Positions 7,980 to 17,718 of a DNA stretch of 64,000 nt are shown in pieces. The notes under the pieces were generated by a model. It was not told where the DNA came from. It worked only from the letters and a program-made list of their open reading frames with translations, and did no database searches. Origin of the DNA: Arthrobacter echini (GTDB lineage Bacteria > Actinomycetota > Actinomycetes > Actinomycetales > Micrococcaceae); the NCBI RefSeq assembly GCF_004803505.1, contig NZ_SSWH01000006.1:62001-126000 (forward strand), in the 5' to 3' direction. Within the stretch, counting starts at the first letter, position 1. Each line of letters opens with the position of its first letter. The translations under genes were made by a program, and so were the position numbers.

Positions 7980-9005
7980 ATGAAGATCGGAATCCTCACC
8001 AGCGGCGGCGACTGCCCCGGACTCAACGCGGTGATCCGCGGCGCGGTGCTCAAGGGCATCAAGGTGCACGACCAGGAGTTCGTCGGCTTCCGTGACGGCT
8101 GGCGCGGCGTGGTCGAGGGCGACATCATCGATCTGCCCCGCCACGCCGTGCGTGGCATCTCCAAGCAGGGCGGCACCATCCTGGGCACCTCGCGGACCAA
8201 TCCCTTCGAGGGCGACGGCGGCGCGGAGGCCATCGGAGAGAAGCTGGAGCGGCTCGGCATCGATGCGATCATCGCGATCGGGGGTGAGGGCACGCTGGCC
8301 GCGGCCAAGCGGCTCACCGATCTCGGCCTCAAGATCGTGGGTGTACCCAAGACCGTCGACAACGATCTCGACGCCACCGACTACACGTTCGGTTTCGACA
8401 CCGCCGTGCAGATCGCCACCGAGGCGATCGACCGGCTGCGCACCACGGGTGAGTCCCACAGCCGCTGCATGATCGCCGAGGTCATGGGCCGCCACGTGGG
8501 GTGGATCGCGCTGCACGCCGGGATGGCCTCCGGGGCCCACGCCATCCTGATCCCCGAGCAGCGGACCAGCATCGAGCAGATCACCGAGTGGGTGTCGATG
8601 GCGAACGCCCGCGGACGCGCGCCGCTCGTCGTCGTGGCCGAGGGTTTCGTGCCCGCGCACCTGGACCAGGCCCATTCCGAGCGGGGACTCGACACCTTCG
8701 GTCGGCCCCGGCTCGGTGGGATCGCGGATCAGCTCGCCCCCGAGCTCGAGGCGCGTACCGGCATCGAGACCCGCGCCACGATCCTCGGGCACATCCAGCG
8801 CGGCGGGGTTCCGACGGGCTTCGACCGCGTCCTCGCCACGCGGCTCGGCATGGCCGCCGTCGATTCGGTGATGGACGGGCTCTGGGGCACCATGGTGGCC
8901 CTCGAGGGTACCGAGATCGTCCACGTGGGCTTCGAAGCGGCGCTGGGCAATCTCAAGCGGGTACCCCAGCATCGCTACGACGAAGCAGCCATCCTCTTCG
9001 GATGA
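7980..9005 (+). CDS. pfkA: 6-phosphofructokinase
   Basis: The 341-residue protein phosphorylates fructose-6-phosphate in glycolysis. Visible motifs are the N-terminal GILTSGGDCPGLNAVIRG, the phosphate-donor loop IGGEGTLAAA, the catalytic PKTVDNDLDATDYTFGFDTA region and GRHVGWIALHAG. The Gly in GGEGT at the phosphoryl-donor site favours ATP over pyrophosphate (PPi enzymes have Asp there), but the PKTVDND context is shared with PPi-type enzymes, so donor choice is inference. ATG 7980 follows AGGA at good spacing. The next gene overlaps it by 4 bp. Confidence 0.93.
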   Translation: MKIGILTSGGDCPGLNAVIRGAVLKGIKVHDQEFVGFRDGWRGVVEGDIIDLPRHAVRGISKQGGTILGTSRTNPFEGDGGAEAIGEKLERLGIDAIIAIGGEGTLAAAKRLTDLGLKIVGVPKTVDNDLDATDYTFGFDTAVQIATEAIDRLRTTGESHSRCMIAEVMGRHVGWIALHAGMASGAHAILIPEQRTSIEQITEWVSMANARGRAPLVVVAEGFVPAHLDQAHSERGLDTFGRPRLGGIADQLAPELEARTGIETRATILGHIQRGGVPTGFDRVLATRLGMAAVDSVMDGLWGTMVALEGTEIVHVGFEAALGNLKRVPQHRYDEAAILFG

Positions 9006-9736
9006 GCGACATGGAACTCGAGGCCGGCACCATCTCGATCATCCGGTTCGCCTGGGCCAGACTGCTGGGCCTGGGCGACGGCGCGCTCGACGACGGCGGC
9101 ACGGACCGGCTCTACCGCACCGACGACGACGCCGGACTGCTGACCTTCGTGACGCTGTTCGGGCGGGAGATCCTCAGCGGACCCGGCTGGGCCGTCGATG
9201 CGGCGCGCGCCCTGCCGGGGACCGAGCTGCGGGACCACTCGACGCTGCTCACGCTCAGCCGCGAACACGGCGGGCGCGGACTCGGCGAGGCCCAGCTCTA
9301 CTTCTGCGACGTGCTGCCGGAATTCGAGGGACCTCCGGCCGTCGTCACCTCCGACGCCGCCCTCGTCCGCGCACTGGAACAGCGGTGCCCTCCTGACGAC
9401 GTCGCCGAGGCGGGGCTGGGCACCGTGGAGCACGCCGTCGTGCTCGTGGCCGGCGACACCGACGAGGACGACGCGTCACCGCTGCCCCTGGCCGGTGCGG
9501 GGTACGACGTCTGGGAGGGCATCCTGGCCCACACGGCCGTCCTCACACCGCCGGAGGAACGGCGGAAAGGCTACGCGCAGGCCGTCACGGCCGTCGCCAT
9601 CGAGGAGGCCATGGCCGCAGGCCTCGTGCCGCAGTGGCGTGCCCGCACCGACAACACGGCCTCCCAGCGGACAGCACGCCGGGCAGGCTTCGCGTACGCC
9701 GGGACCCAGACCTCGGTGGCCCTGGACCGGACCTGA
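9002..9736 (+). CDS. GNAT family N-acetyltransferase
   Basis: This 244-residue protein overlaps pfkA by ATGA. The C-terminal 90 residues carry GNAT elements: a beta strand with AHTAVLTPPEERRKGYAQAV (acetyl-CoA loop, RRKGYA) and NTASQRTARRAGFAYAGTQ (C-terminal acceptor part). The N-terminal half is divergent and may form a second, degenerate GNAT lobe. The substrate is unknown. Coupling to pfkA suggests co-expression but does not reveal a role in glycolysis. Confidence 0.82.
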   Translation: MSDMELEAGTISIIRFAWARLLGLGDGALDDGGTDRLYRTDDDAGLLTFVTLFGREILSGPGWAVDAARALPGTELRDHSTLLTLSREHGGRGLGEAQLYFCDVLPEFEGPPAVVTSDAALVRALEQRCPPDDVAEAGLGTVEHAVVLVAGDTDEDDASPLPLAGAGYDVWEGILAHTAVLTPPEERRKGYAQAVTAVAIEEAMAAGLVPQWRARTDNTASQRTARRAGFAYAGTQTSVALDRT

Positions 9737-9792
9737 GGTCGGGACGCGACACACTGGTCCGGGCCGGATCCGGGGTCTTTGCCGTAGTCGAG

Positions 9793-9815
9793 GGCGTGTC
9801 GTGGCGCGACACGCC
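9793..9815. terminator. Hairpin between convergent genes
   Basis: Perfect 9-bp arms at 9793-9801 and 9807-9815 flank a 5-nt loop. It lies between the GNAT stop (9736) and the ankyrin-repeat gene stop (9895), where a bidirectional terminator is expected. It has no T-tract. Confidence 0.55.
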
Positions 9816-9894
9816 GCGAATCAGCTCTACTGTGCGGGCAATGTCCCCGGATCCGTCACGGTCGAGCCTCCGACGGCGGCGGCGTCAGAACGTA

Positions 9895-10308
9895 CTACCG
9901 GTCGAACAGGGCGGCCAGGTCGGGGCGCTCGAACATCGCGGCCGTGGCTCGGGCCGACGGCGTCCCGGCGTCGGGATCGGCTCCGGCCTCGGCCAGCAGC
10001 TTCACCACCTCGGCATGGCCCTTGAAGACGGCACCGGCCAACGGCGTCTGACCGCGGTCGTTCGCCTGATCGGCCCCGGCACCCCGCGCAAGCAGATCCT
10101 CGACGATGACCGCGTGTCCGTTGTAGGCCGCAAGCATTAGCAGACTGTCCCCTGCAGCAGTGGTCAGCGTGATGGGCACACCTGCGTCCAGGTAGCGCGC
10201 CAGCATGGCGGTGTCGCCGTCGCGGGCCGCGTCGAACAGGGCATGGGCCAGCGCGATGGCTGCCGCCGCGTCGTCGTTCGCCGTGGTGTCGTCGTTCCCG
10301 GCGCTCAT
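9895..10308 (-). CDS. Ankyrin repeat protein
   Basis: The 137-residue protein has three or four ankyrin repeats, seen as DTAMLARYLDAGVPITLTT, DSLLMLAAYNGHAVIVEDLLARGA, GQTPLAGAVFKGHAEVVKLLAEAGA and a C-terminal PDAGTPSARATA half repeat. Such repeats mediate protein contacts. Its start overlaps the stop of the YgfZ-like gene by 4 bp, so the two are co-translated. The partner is unknown. Confidence 0.88.
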   Translation of the reverse strand: MSAGNDDTTANDDAAAAIALAHALFDAARDGDTAMLARYLDAGVPITLTTAAGDSLLMLAAYNGHAVIVEDLLARGAGADQANDRGQTPLAGAVFKGHAEVVKLLAEAGADPDAGTPSARATAAMFERPDLAALFDR

Positions 10309-11396
10309 CGCGGCTTCCGCAGGAAACCGGTGGCCCGGCCCACCACCTGCCCGGCGTCCGGAGCGACGATGACCTCCTGCGCCGCGGCGTAGGACTCCTC
10401 GCCGTCCTGCACGAGCAGATCGGCGGTGGCATCGACGGAGCGCTTGAGGACGGCCAGTGCTATCGGACCCATCTCGTGGTGGTGTGCCACGGAGCTCACC
10501 CGGCCCACGGTGCGGCCGTCGCTGATGACGGCGCTTCCCGCAGCGGGGAGGGTGTGCTGGCTACCGTCGAGATCCAGGAACGCGAGTCGCCGCGGGGGGT
10601 GTCCGAGGTTGTGGACGCGCGCGATGGTCTCCTGGCCCTTATAGCACCCCTTGGAGAGGTGGACGGCGGTGCGCATGAGATCGAGCTCGTGCGGGATGGT
10701 CTTCTCGTCCGTCTCGAAGCCGGCACGCGGCCGCCACGCGGCGATGCGGAGGGCTTCGGCGGCCAGGGACCCGGCGAGCGCCAGGCCCGTCGAGGCGACG
10801 ACCTCCTCGAGCTTTGCGCGGGGCACGACGTACTCGAACCACGATCGCTCCCTGCCCGGATGCTCGGCGTCGGTGACATCCGAATAGGCGTAACCGCCGG
10901 GCGCGACGGTAGGCCAGGGATCCTCCCAGACCACGGCGTCCTCACCCAGCTCGGGGAGCATCCGCGTGGAGCCCAGCACCGTCCACTGGTGCGTGACGTC
11001 CGCGACCTCGACCTGCAGCATGAACCTCATCCGGTCGAGCCATTCGGTCAGCGGCCCGGCCTCGCCTCCCTCCGTGATGAGCCAGGTCGTCGCGCCGTCG
11101 TCCACCACGTGCGCCCAGTACTCGATCCTGCCCTGCATGGTGAGCAGCAGTGTCTCGGAACTCCGGCCGGGTTGCAGACCGAGGAGCAACTGGGACGAGA
11201 GCGTATTGAGCCAGCTGAGGCGATCGGGGCCGGAGACGGTGACGACGCCGCGCTGGGAGAGATCCACCACCGCCTGCCCGTCGGCCAGGAGTCGTTGCTC
11301 ACGGAAGGGGTCACCGTAGTGGGACGCCACGCCGGCGTCCGCGCCACCGCCGTCGACGGCACCGGGGTGGCTGAGGAGAGGGCTCTGTCGGGTCAT
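10305..11396 (-). CDS. ygfZ: YgfZ/GcvT-type folate-binding protein
   Basis: The 363-residue protein belongs to the YgfZ branch of the GcvT fold, which in E. coli helps iron-sulfur cluster assembly or repair with tetrahydrofolate. The diagnostic K-G-C-Y-x-G-Q-E motif is present as KGCYKGQETIARVHNLGHPP around residue 240. The N-terminus has the DLSQRGVVTVSGPDRLSWLNTL segment of the folate-binding domain. It is followed by a coupled ankyrin-repeat gene and preceded by a nitrobindin gene on the same strand. Confidence 0.88.
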   Translation of the reverse strand: MTRQSPLLSHPGAVDGGGADAGVASHYGDPFREQRLLADGQAVVDLSQRGVVTVSGPDRLSWLNTLSSQLLLGLQPGRSSETLLLTMQGRIEYWAHVVDDGATTWLITEGGEAGPLTEWLDRMRFMLQVEVADVTHQWTVLGSTRMLPELGEDAVVWEDPWPTVAPGGYAYSDVTDAEHPGRERSWFEYVVPRAKLEEVVASTGLALAGSLAAEALRIAAWRPRAGFETDEKTIPHELDLMRTAVHLSKGCYKGQETIARVHNLGHPPRRLAFLDLDGSQHTLPAAGSAVISDGRTVGRVSSVAHHHEMGPIALAVLKRSVDATADLLVQDGEESYAAAQEVIVAPDAGQVVGRATGFLRKPR

Positions 11397-11486
11397 GTCA
11401 GGTACAACGCCTTCCGGCAGGGCCTATTCCGTACCGCGTCGCCCGGGAGTGCGGTCCGAGCGTGGACCAGGCACTGTCGGAGAGCC

Positions 11487-12086
11487 TCAGGAGGCCTTCT
11501 TGAGAATGGCCGAGGCGTGGGCCTCGAGGGAGCCGCCGTTCGACGCGACGTCCCAGCGCCAGTAGAGATCGCCCTCGACGAGGCCGAAGAGCCGTGTGGC
11601 CGCCGTGTACTCCTTGGAGTGCTGGCCCCGCATCACGAGGTCGGTGCTGAGCTGGATCTGCGGCCCCTTGATGCTGCCGTAGTAGAGTTCCGCGATTCCG
11701 CCGGGATGCACGATGGTGGCGGTGATGTCGAAGCCCCCGGCATCGTTCCGGAACTGCTCCACCTCGTCGGCGGTCTTCAGAGCGGGAATCATGTCCGCCG
11801 GCCGCAGGCCCGGCCCGACGTCGGCGTCGTTCAGTTTGCGGTCGAGCGCCCAGAACCCGGTTTCGACGGAGAGCGGGCGCAGCTGCACCCCCTGCTCGTC
11901 GATGAGCCAGGACTCGGCGCTGTAGCTGAGGTAGGGCAGCCCGTTCTGCGAGAACTCCACACGCTGGGAGAACCGCTCGGACTCCGCGGTGCCCTCCCCG
12001 AGCATGCCGGTGCCCTCCCAGGAACCGAGCAGCCAGGACAGGGGCACCAGCTCCGGTGTCAGGTCTGTGGGCAGATCGAAGGACAT
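11487..12086 (-). CDS. FABP-like heme-binding beta-barrel protein (nitrobindin family)
   Basis: The 199-residue protein has the nitrobindin signature near the start (WLLGSWEGTGMLGEG; G-x-W-x-G-x-G). The C-terminal EAHASAILKK segment supplies the His that ligates heme in the family. Nitrobindins are 10-strand barrels that bind ferric heme and scavenge or isomerise peroxynitrite or NO. Length is typical. It follows a 37-residue membrane peptide gene on the same strand with a gap of only 20 bp, and probably forms an operon with it and with the downstream YgfZ-like gene. Confidence 0.88.
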   Translation of the reverse strand: MSFDLPTDLTPELVPLSWLLGSWEGTGMLGEGTAESERFSQRVEFSQNGLPYLSYSAESWLIDEQGVQLRPLSVETGFWALDRKLNDADVGPGLRPADMIPALKTADEVEQFRNDAGGFDITATIVHPGGIAELYYGSIKGPQIQLSTDLVMRGQHSKEYTAATRLFGLVEGDLYWRWDVASNGGSLEAHASAILKKAS

Positions 12087-12106
12087 GGAGTGCGAGGTCC
12101 TGTCGT

Positions 12107-12220
12107 CTACTTCTGGCCCTTGTACAGGCGGGTGATCACGAGGGCCGCGAAGCCCGCCATGCCGAGGCCGGCGACGACCAGCAGCGAGATGAAGAAGATT
12201 TCGAGCGCGAGAATGGACAT
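12107..12220 (-). CDS. 37-residue single-helix membrane peptide
   Basis: An ATG at 12220 opens a 37-codon frame ending at 12107. The peptide is MSILALEIFFIS followed by a hydrophobic core and a basic end (TRLYKGQK), giving one transmembrane helix with a charged tail. It lies 20 bp upstream of the nitrobindin start. Gene-like composition, the clean helix and tight spacing support a real small gene; its role is unknown. Confidence 0.6.
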   Translation of the reverse strand: MSILALEIFFISLLVVAGLGMAGFAALVITRLYKGQK

Positions 12221-12352
12221 GGCTTCATCCTAACGCTCGCACCCGACAGCGCGGGAACGCCTGCGGATCCGACACCCGGTGCGGCATCTCGTCCGACCCG
12301 CGATCCGGCGGCCCTGCGAGGACCGAGCGGGGCGGAGGCGGCCCGGGACGAG

Positions 12353-13096
12353 TCAGGCCAGCAGCAAGCTCGCGAGGAAGTAGACGACCGCTCCGAGAGC
12401 GAGCACCGGGCTGACGCCGGCGGAGACGGCCGCCGGGACCGACAGCCCGGTCTCGCGCGCCAGGACCAGCCGCCGTGTCCCTGCCACGACCGCCCCGCAC
12501 GCCACTCCTACGAGGCCTGCGGCGAGCGCCGGGACATCGGTGAACAGCAGCGCGCCGAGCGGCCCGGCCAGAGCCGCGAGCACGACGACGGCCGGGGCGA
12601 CGAAGCGGTCCGGGAAGGGTACGAGGGCCACAGCCGCTGCGACGACGATACTGAGTCCTGCCACGAGCGTCATCCCTGGTCCGGCGGCGTCCGCGGCCAG
12701 GCGCTGCGCGCCCACCCAGCCCGAGCCCATGCAGATGGTGACGACGCCGGACGTGGCACCGAGCGTCGACTCGAGGCGGTGGCTCTGCCCGGTTCCCCGC
12801 AGGAGCTGGATCATGAAGACGGCGCCGACGCCGAGCACCACGCACGCCGGGAACCAGACGAGAAAGGACGGGCCGGGGACTGTCGCGGCGAGGATCACGG
12901 ACAGGAGGGCACTGAGGCCGATCGCCGTCGACTGGCTCTTGCGCGCGGGCACCCCCAGGATGTGCGTCCATCCGAACGCGGCGACGACGCACAGTGCACC
13001 GACGGCGGCCGCGACGACGGACAGCGACACGAAGGAGGAAACGACGAGGACCCCGCCGGCGATGGCCGCGGCGAGTGCCGCATTCGTCCTGTTCAC
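12353..13096 (-). CDS. Multi-pass membrane protein of unknown function
   Basis: The frame encodes about 8 hydrophobic helices in some 247 residues if GTG 13096 (VNRTNAALAAAIAGG) is used. The frame stays open upstream to about 13330, including ATG 13219, but that stretch is polar and looks non-coding. Permease-like features are short Gly/Ala/Val helices and small polar loops; no transport family signature is clear. It is divergent from mshD. Start choice is uncertain. Confidence 0.6.
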   Translation of the reverse strand: MNRTNAALAAAIAGGVLVVSSFVSLSVVAAAVGALCVVAAFGWTHILGVPARKSQSTAIGLSALLSVILAATVPGPSFLVWFPACVVLGVGAVFMIQLLRGTGQSHRLESTLGATSGVVTICMGSGWVGAQRLAADAAGPGMTLVAGLSIVVAAAVALVPFPDRFVAPAVVVLAALAGPLGALLFTDVPALAAGLVGVACGAVVAGTRRLVLARETGLSVPAAVSAGVSPVLALGAVVYFLASLLLA

Positions 13097-13433
13097 CCTG
13101 CAATACTGCCCTACGTCCTCCACGGGCGGCGGATCGCCCGTCACGGGGGGCACACGCCGGGCGCGTTCCTGAACTACCTTCGCCCGGCTCCGGGCATACG
13201 TCAGGACGCCTGATGCCATCGCGGAGACGAAGAAGCCCCCACCGGTCGGCAGGGGCCTGATCGTCGCCGGCTGATCGAGCCGGAACGGTGGTGGAGGACA
13301 TACGGGTCGAACGTATCGCGGGCACCCCACTGGTGCATCCCCCTCGAGCAGTTCACGACACTACCGCAGTGCGGTGCCCCGACCAAACGGTGCTGCGGAG
13401 ACCCTCCGGGGGAAGAACAACTAGGCTGTGCGC
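13097..13433. other. Intergenic region between divergent genes
   Basis: This stretch separates the membrane protein start from mshD. It holds GC-rich sequence with no convincing gene, hairpin or repeat. It would contain the two divergent promoters; I cannot place them with confidence. Confidence 0.4.
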
Positions 13434-14405
13434 ATGACCACCGAGAACCACGCTCCCACCTGGTCCATCGACCGGATCACCGGCGCCCCGCCGGACGAGA
13501 TCCTGGGCGAGATCCTCTCCCTGGCCACGGCCGCCGCCGAATCCGACGGCAACCCCCCGCTGTCCGAGCAGACCCTCGTGACCCTCAGGGACCACGACGC
13601 CGGGGACCGCGTGCTGGTTCTCGCGGCGCGCACCGCCGGGCAGCAGGACAGCGAGCTCGCGGGCATCGCCGTGATCACGCGCGGCACCTCCGAGGGCGCT
13701 GTGCTCGAACTCGTCGTCGGGCCCGACTGCCGCGGCGAGGGAGCCGGGACGGCGCTGATCGAGCAGGTCCTGCGCGAGGGTATCGGCGAGCTGCGCGGCT
13801 GGTCGCACGGGAATCACTCCGCTGCGGCCGATCTCGCCGAACGCTTCGATTTCGAGCCGGTGCGCGAACTGTGGCGCATGCGGCTGACGCGCGCCGCCGT
13901 CGAGCAGTCGGTGCCGGCACTGCGCCTGCCCGCCGGTGTGGGATTGCGCGCGTTCGTCCCCGGTCAGGACGAGGAGGCCTGGCTCGCCGCCAATGCGGCG
14001 GCCTTCGCGGACCACCCCGAGCAGGGCGCGACCACGCTCGCGGATCTGCAGGCACGCATGGCCGAGGACTGGTTCGACGCCGACGGATTCCTGCTCGCCG
14101 TCAGCGAGGACGACGGAGCCCTGCTCGGCTTCCACTGGACGAAGATCCATCCGGGCGCCGGCGATCGCGCCGCGATGGGCGAGGTGTACGTGGTCGGCGT
14201 GACGCCCGGCGCCCAGGGCATGGGCCTCGGCAAGGCCCTCACGATCGCAGGCATCGAGTACCTGCACGGCAAGGGCCTGCAGGCCATCATGCTGTACGTC
14301 GACGCCGACAACACGGCCGCGGTGTCCCTGTACAGGCAGCTCGGCTTCACGCGCTGGGACGTGGATGTGATGTATGCACACAAGGCCGCCGAGCCCACCT
14401 TGTAG
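13434..14405 (+). CDS. mshD: Mycothiol synthase
   Basis: This tandem-GNAT protein of 323 residues acetylates Cys-GlcN-Ins with acetyl-CoA in the last step of mycothiol synthesis, the main thiol of actinobacteria. The N-terminal GNAT half is degenerate. The C-terminal half carries the active acetyl-CoA loop ([19 protein letters not shown]) and the MshD-typical [19 protein letters not shown] and GEVYVVGV segments, then [16 protein letters not shown] 13434 is chosen; an in-frame ATG two codons earlier is less likely. ppk1 follows after 77 bp. Confidence 0.92.
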   Translation: MTTENHAPTWSIDRITGAPPDEILGEILSLATAAAESDGNPPLSEQTLVTLRDHDAGDRVLVLAARTAGQQDSELAGIAVITRGTSEGAVLELVVGPDCRGEGAGTALIEQVLREGIGELRGWSHGNHSAAADLAERFDFEPVRELWRMRLTRAAVEQSVPALRLPAGVGLRAFVPGQDEEAWLAANAAAFADHPEQGATTLADLQARMAEDWFDADGFLLAVSEDDGALLGFHWTKIHPGAGDRAAMGEVYVVGVTPGAQGMGLGKALTIAGIEYLHGKGLQAIMLYVDADNTAAVSLYRQLGFTRWDVDVMYAHKAAEPTL

Positions 14406-14482
14406 TGTTTCATCCAAGGCGGAGACCGATCGTTCCAAAGCGGTTTCCCGCCACGCCCGTGCTCGCCGCTCAAGGAGACGCC

Positions 14483-16705
14483 ATGGAATCGAAGACCGCA
14501 CGCCAACGAGCGTCCCTGTACGGTTCGTCCGAGTCGACGCCGGCCCGTGCGACCCAGGACCGCATCGACATCCCCGAGTTCCCTCCCACTCTCCTGCCCG
14601 AGGGCGATATCGGCCCGGACCGCTTCCTGGACCGCGAGATCAGCTGGCTCGACTTCAACGCGCGCGTCCTCGAACTCGCGGAAGATCCGAGTCTCTACCT
14701 GCTCGAACGGATCAACTTCCTGTCCATCTTCGCGTCCAATCTCGATGAGTTCTTCATGGTGCGGGTGGCCGGCCTGAAGCGGCGTATCGCCACCGGGCTC
14801 GCCGTCCCCTCCGCCGCCGGACTCAGCCCCCTCGAACAACTCGAGAAGATCATGCACAACGGGTACGAGCTGCAGCGGCGCCATGCCGCCGTCTTCACCG
14901 AGCAGATCCGCCCGGCCCTCGCCGAGGAGCAGATCTTCCTCACCACCTGGGACGAACTCGACGACGCGGCGCAGGCCGAACTGCACACCATGTTCGCCGA
15001 GAAGGTCTTCCCGATCCTGACCCCCCTCGCCGTCGACCCGGCCCACCCCTTCCCCTACATCTCCGGTCTGTCGCTGAACCTCGCCGTCGTGGTGCGCAAC
15101 CCGGTGAGCGAGAAGGAACTCTTCGCCCGGGTCAAGGTCCCCGACCAGCTCCCGCGCCTGATGTCCGTCGACGGGCCCCGCGCCGGCAACGTCGCGGGCC
15201 GGATCGCACGCTTCATCCCCCTCGAGGAAGTGATCGCCGTCCACCTCGACCAGCTCTTCCCCGGCATGGAGGTCCTCGAGCACCACCTGTTCAGGGTCAC
15301 CCGCAACGAGGACCTCGAGGTCGAGGAGGACGACGCCGAGAATCTGCTCCAGGCTCTCGAGAAGGAGCTGCTGCGACGCCGCTTCGGCCCGCCGGTGCGC
15401 CTCGAGGTCACCACGGACATCAACCCGAGCATCCGTGCGCTGCTCTCGCGTGAGCTCGGCGTGGAGGACGACGAGGTCTACGCCCTCCCGGCGCCGCTGG
15501 ACCTGCGCGGGCTCAGCGTGATCGCCGCGATCGACCGCGGCGACCTGCACTATCCCAAGCACGTCCCGCACACGAGCCGGCACCTGAACGAGAGCGAGAC
15601 CTCCAAGGCCGCGAACGTCTTCGCCGCGATGCGTCGTCGCGACATCCTGCTGCACCACCCGTACGACTCCTTCTCGACGTCGGTGCAGGCCTTCCTCGAG
15701 CAGGCCGCGGCGGATCCCAAGGTCCAGGCCATCAAGCAGACGCTGTACCGGACCTCCGGCGACTCCCCCATCGTCGACGCACTGATCGACGCCGCCGAGG
15801 CGGGGAAGCAGGTCCTCGCCCTGGTCGAGATCAAGGCGCGCTTCGACGAGCAGGCCAACATCTCCTGGGCACGCAAGCTCGAGCAGGCCGGCGTCCACGT
15901 GGTGTACGGGATCGTGGGCCTGAAGACGCACTGCAAGCTCTCGCTCGTGGTGCGCCAGGAGATCAACGGCCTGCGGCGCTACTGCCATATCGGCACGGGG
16001 AACTACCACCCGCGCACCGCCAGGTACTACGAGGACCTGGGTCTGCTCACCGCCAACGACCAGGTGGGCCAGGATCTCTCGCGCCTGTTCAACCAGCTCT
16101 CCGGGTACGCCCCGAAGTCCACGTTCAAGCGACTCCTCGTCGCCCCGCGCTCGGTCCGCTCGGGTCTGATGGAGCGCATCGAGCAGGAGATCACCAACAG
16201 CCGCGCGGGCCTGCCCGCACGCGTGATCATCAAGGTCAACTCGATCGTCGACGAGGCGATCATCGATTCGCTCTACCGTGCATCGCAGGCCGGTGTCGCG
16301 GTGGATGTGATCGTCCGCGGGATCTGCTCCGTCCGCCCGGGGGTACCGGGCCTCAGCGAGAACGTGACGGTCCGCTCGATCCTCGGCCGTTTCCTCGAGC
16401 ACTCGCGCGTCTTCGCCTTCGCCAACGGTGGTGACCCCGCCGTCTTCATCGGCTCGGCGGACATGATGCACCGCAACCTGGACCGCCGGGTCGAGGCGCT
16501 GGTGCAGCTCAGCGCCCCGGAGGACATCTCCGATCTGATGAATCTCATGGACCGCTACATGGATCCCTCGGTCTCCAGCTGGCACCTCGACGACACCGGG
16601 TGCTGGACCCGCCACCACAGGGACGACGACGGCGAGCCTCTCGAGGACATCCAGTCCTGGCTGCTCGCGTCCAGGACACGCCAGCAAGCGGTCTCGCGCC
16701 GCTGA
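14483..16705 (+). CDS. ppk1: Polyphosphate kinase 1
   Basis: The 740-residue protein has the full PPK1 layout: an N-terminal helical domain ([19 protein letters not shown]), a head domain, and two phospholipase-D-like C-terminal domains. The catalytic His region reads [20 protein letters not shown], and substrate-binding parts include [14 protein letters not shown] and [19 protein letters not shown]1 makes polyphosphate reversibly from ATP using a phospho-histidine. AAGGAG precedes ATG 14483. Its stop overlaps the next gene start (TGATG), as in mycobacteria where ppk1 and mutT1 are neighbours. Confidence 0.96.
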   Translation: MESKTARQRASLYGSSESTPARATQDRIDIPEFPPTLLPEGDIGPDRFLDREISWLDFNARVLELAEDPSLYLLERINFLSIFASNLDEFFMVRVAGLKRRIATGLAVPSAAGLSPLEQLEKIMHNGYELQRRHAAVFTEQIRPALAEEQIFLTTWDELDDAAQAELHTMFAEKVFPILTPLAVDPAHPFPYISGLSLNLAVVVRNPVSEKELFARVKVPDQLPRLMSVDGPRAGNVAGRIARFIPLEEVIAVHLDQLFPGMEVLEHHLFRVTRNEDLEVEEDDAENLLQALEKELLRRRFGPPVRLEVTTDINPSIRALLSRELGVEDDEVYALPAPLDLRGLSVIAAIDRGDLHYPKHVPHTSRHLNESETSKAANVFAAMRRRDILLHHPYDSFSTSVQAFLEQAAADPKVQAIKQTLYRTSGDSPIVDALIDAAEAGKQVLALVEIKARFDEQANISWARKLEQAGVHVVYGIVGLKTHCKLSLVVRQEINGLRRYCHIGTGNYHPRTARYYEDLGLLTANDQVGQDLSRLFNQLSGYAPKSTFKRLLVAPRSVRSGLMERIEQEITNSRAGLPARVIIKVNSIVDEAIIDSLYRASQAGVAVDVIVRGICSVRPGVPGLSENVTVRSILGRFLEHSRVFAFANGGDPAVFIGSADMMHRNLDRRVEALVQLSAPEDISDLMNLMDRYMDPSVSSWHLDDTGCWTRHHRDDDGEPLEDIQSWLLASRTRQQAVSRR

Positions 16706-17670
16706 TGGCTTCCGCGACGAAGGACTCCACCTCCGGCATGCCCCCGGACGCTGCGGCCGTGATCGCCGCCGGGACCCTGTGCTGGAGGGTCGAGAAGGGA
16801 CTGCTCGAGGTCCTGGTCATCCATCGACCCCGCTACGGGGACTGGTCCTGGCCCAAGGGCAAGCTCGACGAGGGAGAGACGACGCCGGAGTGCGCGGTCC
16901 GCGAGACCTTCGAGGAAGTGGGTCTGCGCGTCGAGCTCGGAATACCACTGGCCACGATCACCTACCCGGTGAATTCCGGGGAGAAGATCGTCCAGTACTG
17001 GGCGGCCGGGATCAGGCACCTCACACCGGTCCCCGACGGGAAGGAGGTCGACGGCGTGCAGTGGGTCTCACCGAAGAAGGCGCGCTCCCTGCTGAGCAAC
17101 CCCTCCGACGTCGAGCCCCTCGAGGGCCTCGTCGAGGCGTACGAGGCCAATGACCTCCAGACCTGGCCGATGATCGTGGTGCGGCACGCGAAGGCCAAAC
17201 CCCGCTCCTCCTGGAGCCTCGCCGAGGGCGATCGTCCCCTCGCCGCCACCGGTCGGCGCCAGTCCGTCGCCGTCAGTCGACTGCTCCAGGCCTGGAACCC
17301 GGAACGCGTCGTCAGCAGCCCATGGGTCCGCTGCGTCCAGACCGTCTCACCCTACGTGAACCAGCGCAGCGCCAAGCTCAAACTCGTGGACGCCCTCACC
17401 GAGCGCGACGCCGCGCGGAAGCCCGGACGGACGAGAGCCGCCGTCGAGCGCGTACTGGACAAACGCCGGCCGGTGGCGATCTGCACCCACCGCCCCGTCC
17501 TGCCGGTGGTCTTCTCGGTCCTGGCGGGCCATCTGGGCAAGCACCTACGGACACTGCTGCCCAGCGAGGATCCCTACCTGGCCCCCGGCGAGGCGCTCAT
17601 CTGCCAGGTCAGCAGCATGAACCCCGGCCGGATCGTCTCGGTGGAGCAGTACCGGGCGTACGACGACTAG
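16705..17670 (+). CDS. mutT1: Nudix hydrolase with histidine-phosphatase domain (MutT1-like)
   Basis: The 321-residue protein fuses two domains. Residues 1-145 are Nudix, with the full box G-x5-E-x7-REUxEExGU seen as GKLDEGETTPECAVRETFEE followed by VGL. About 155-320 is a histidine-phosphatase domain with the RHAKAKPRSSW active site, SixA-like rather than RHG. Mycobacterial MutT1 has this fusion and degrades 8-oxo-(d)GTP and diadenosine polyphosphates. It overlaps the ppk1 stop by 1 bp, linking nucleotide clean-up with polyphosphate metabolism. Confidence 0.92.
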   Translation: MASATKDSTSGMPPDAAAVIAAGTLCWRVEKGLLEVLVIHRPRYGDWSWPKGKLDEGETTPECAVRETFEEVGLRVELGIPLATITYPVNSGEKIVQYWAAGIRHLTPVPDGKEVDGVQWVSPKKARSLLSNPSDVEPLEGLVEAYEANDLQTWPMIVVRHAKAKPRSSWSLAEGDRPLAATGRRQSVAVSRLLQAWNPERVVSSPWVRCVQTVSPYVNQRSAKLKLVDALTERDAARKPGRTRAAVERVLDKRRPVAICTHRPVLPVVFSVLAGHLGKHLRTLLPSEDPYLAPGEALICQVSSMNPGRIVSVEQYRAYDD

Positions 17671-17718
17671 AGCCGGAAAGCTTGACTCCACCCGGTCCGT
17701 GGCAAAGGGTTGAGTTCC

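Noticed and set aside
12225-13325. Second minus-strand frame overlapping the membrane protein gene
   Set aside because: Arg/Gly/Pro-rich shadow composition; the frame with eight hydrophobic helices is more convincing.
13964-16687. 907-codon antisense frame across ppk1
   Set aside because: Typical shadow frame of a GC-rich gene; the ppk1 strand has full family motifs while the antisense product has low-complexity composition.
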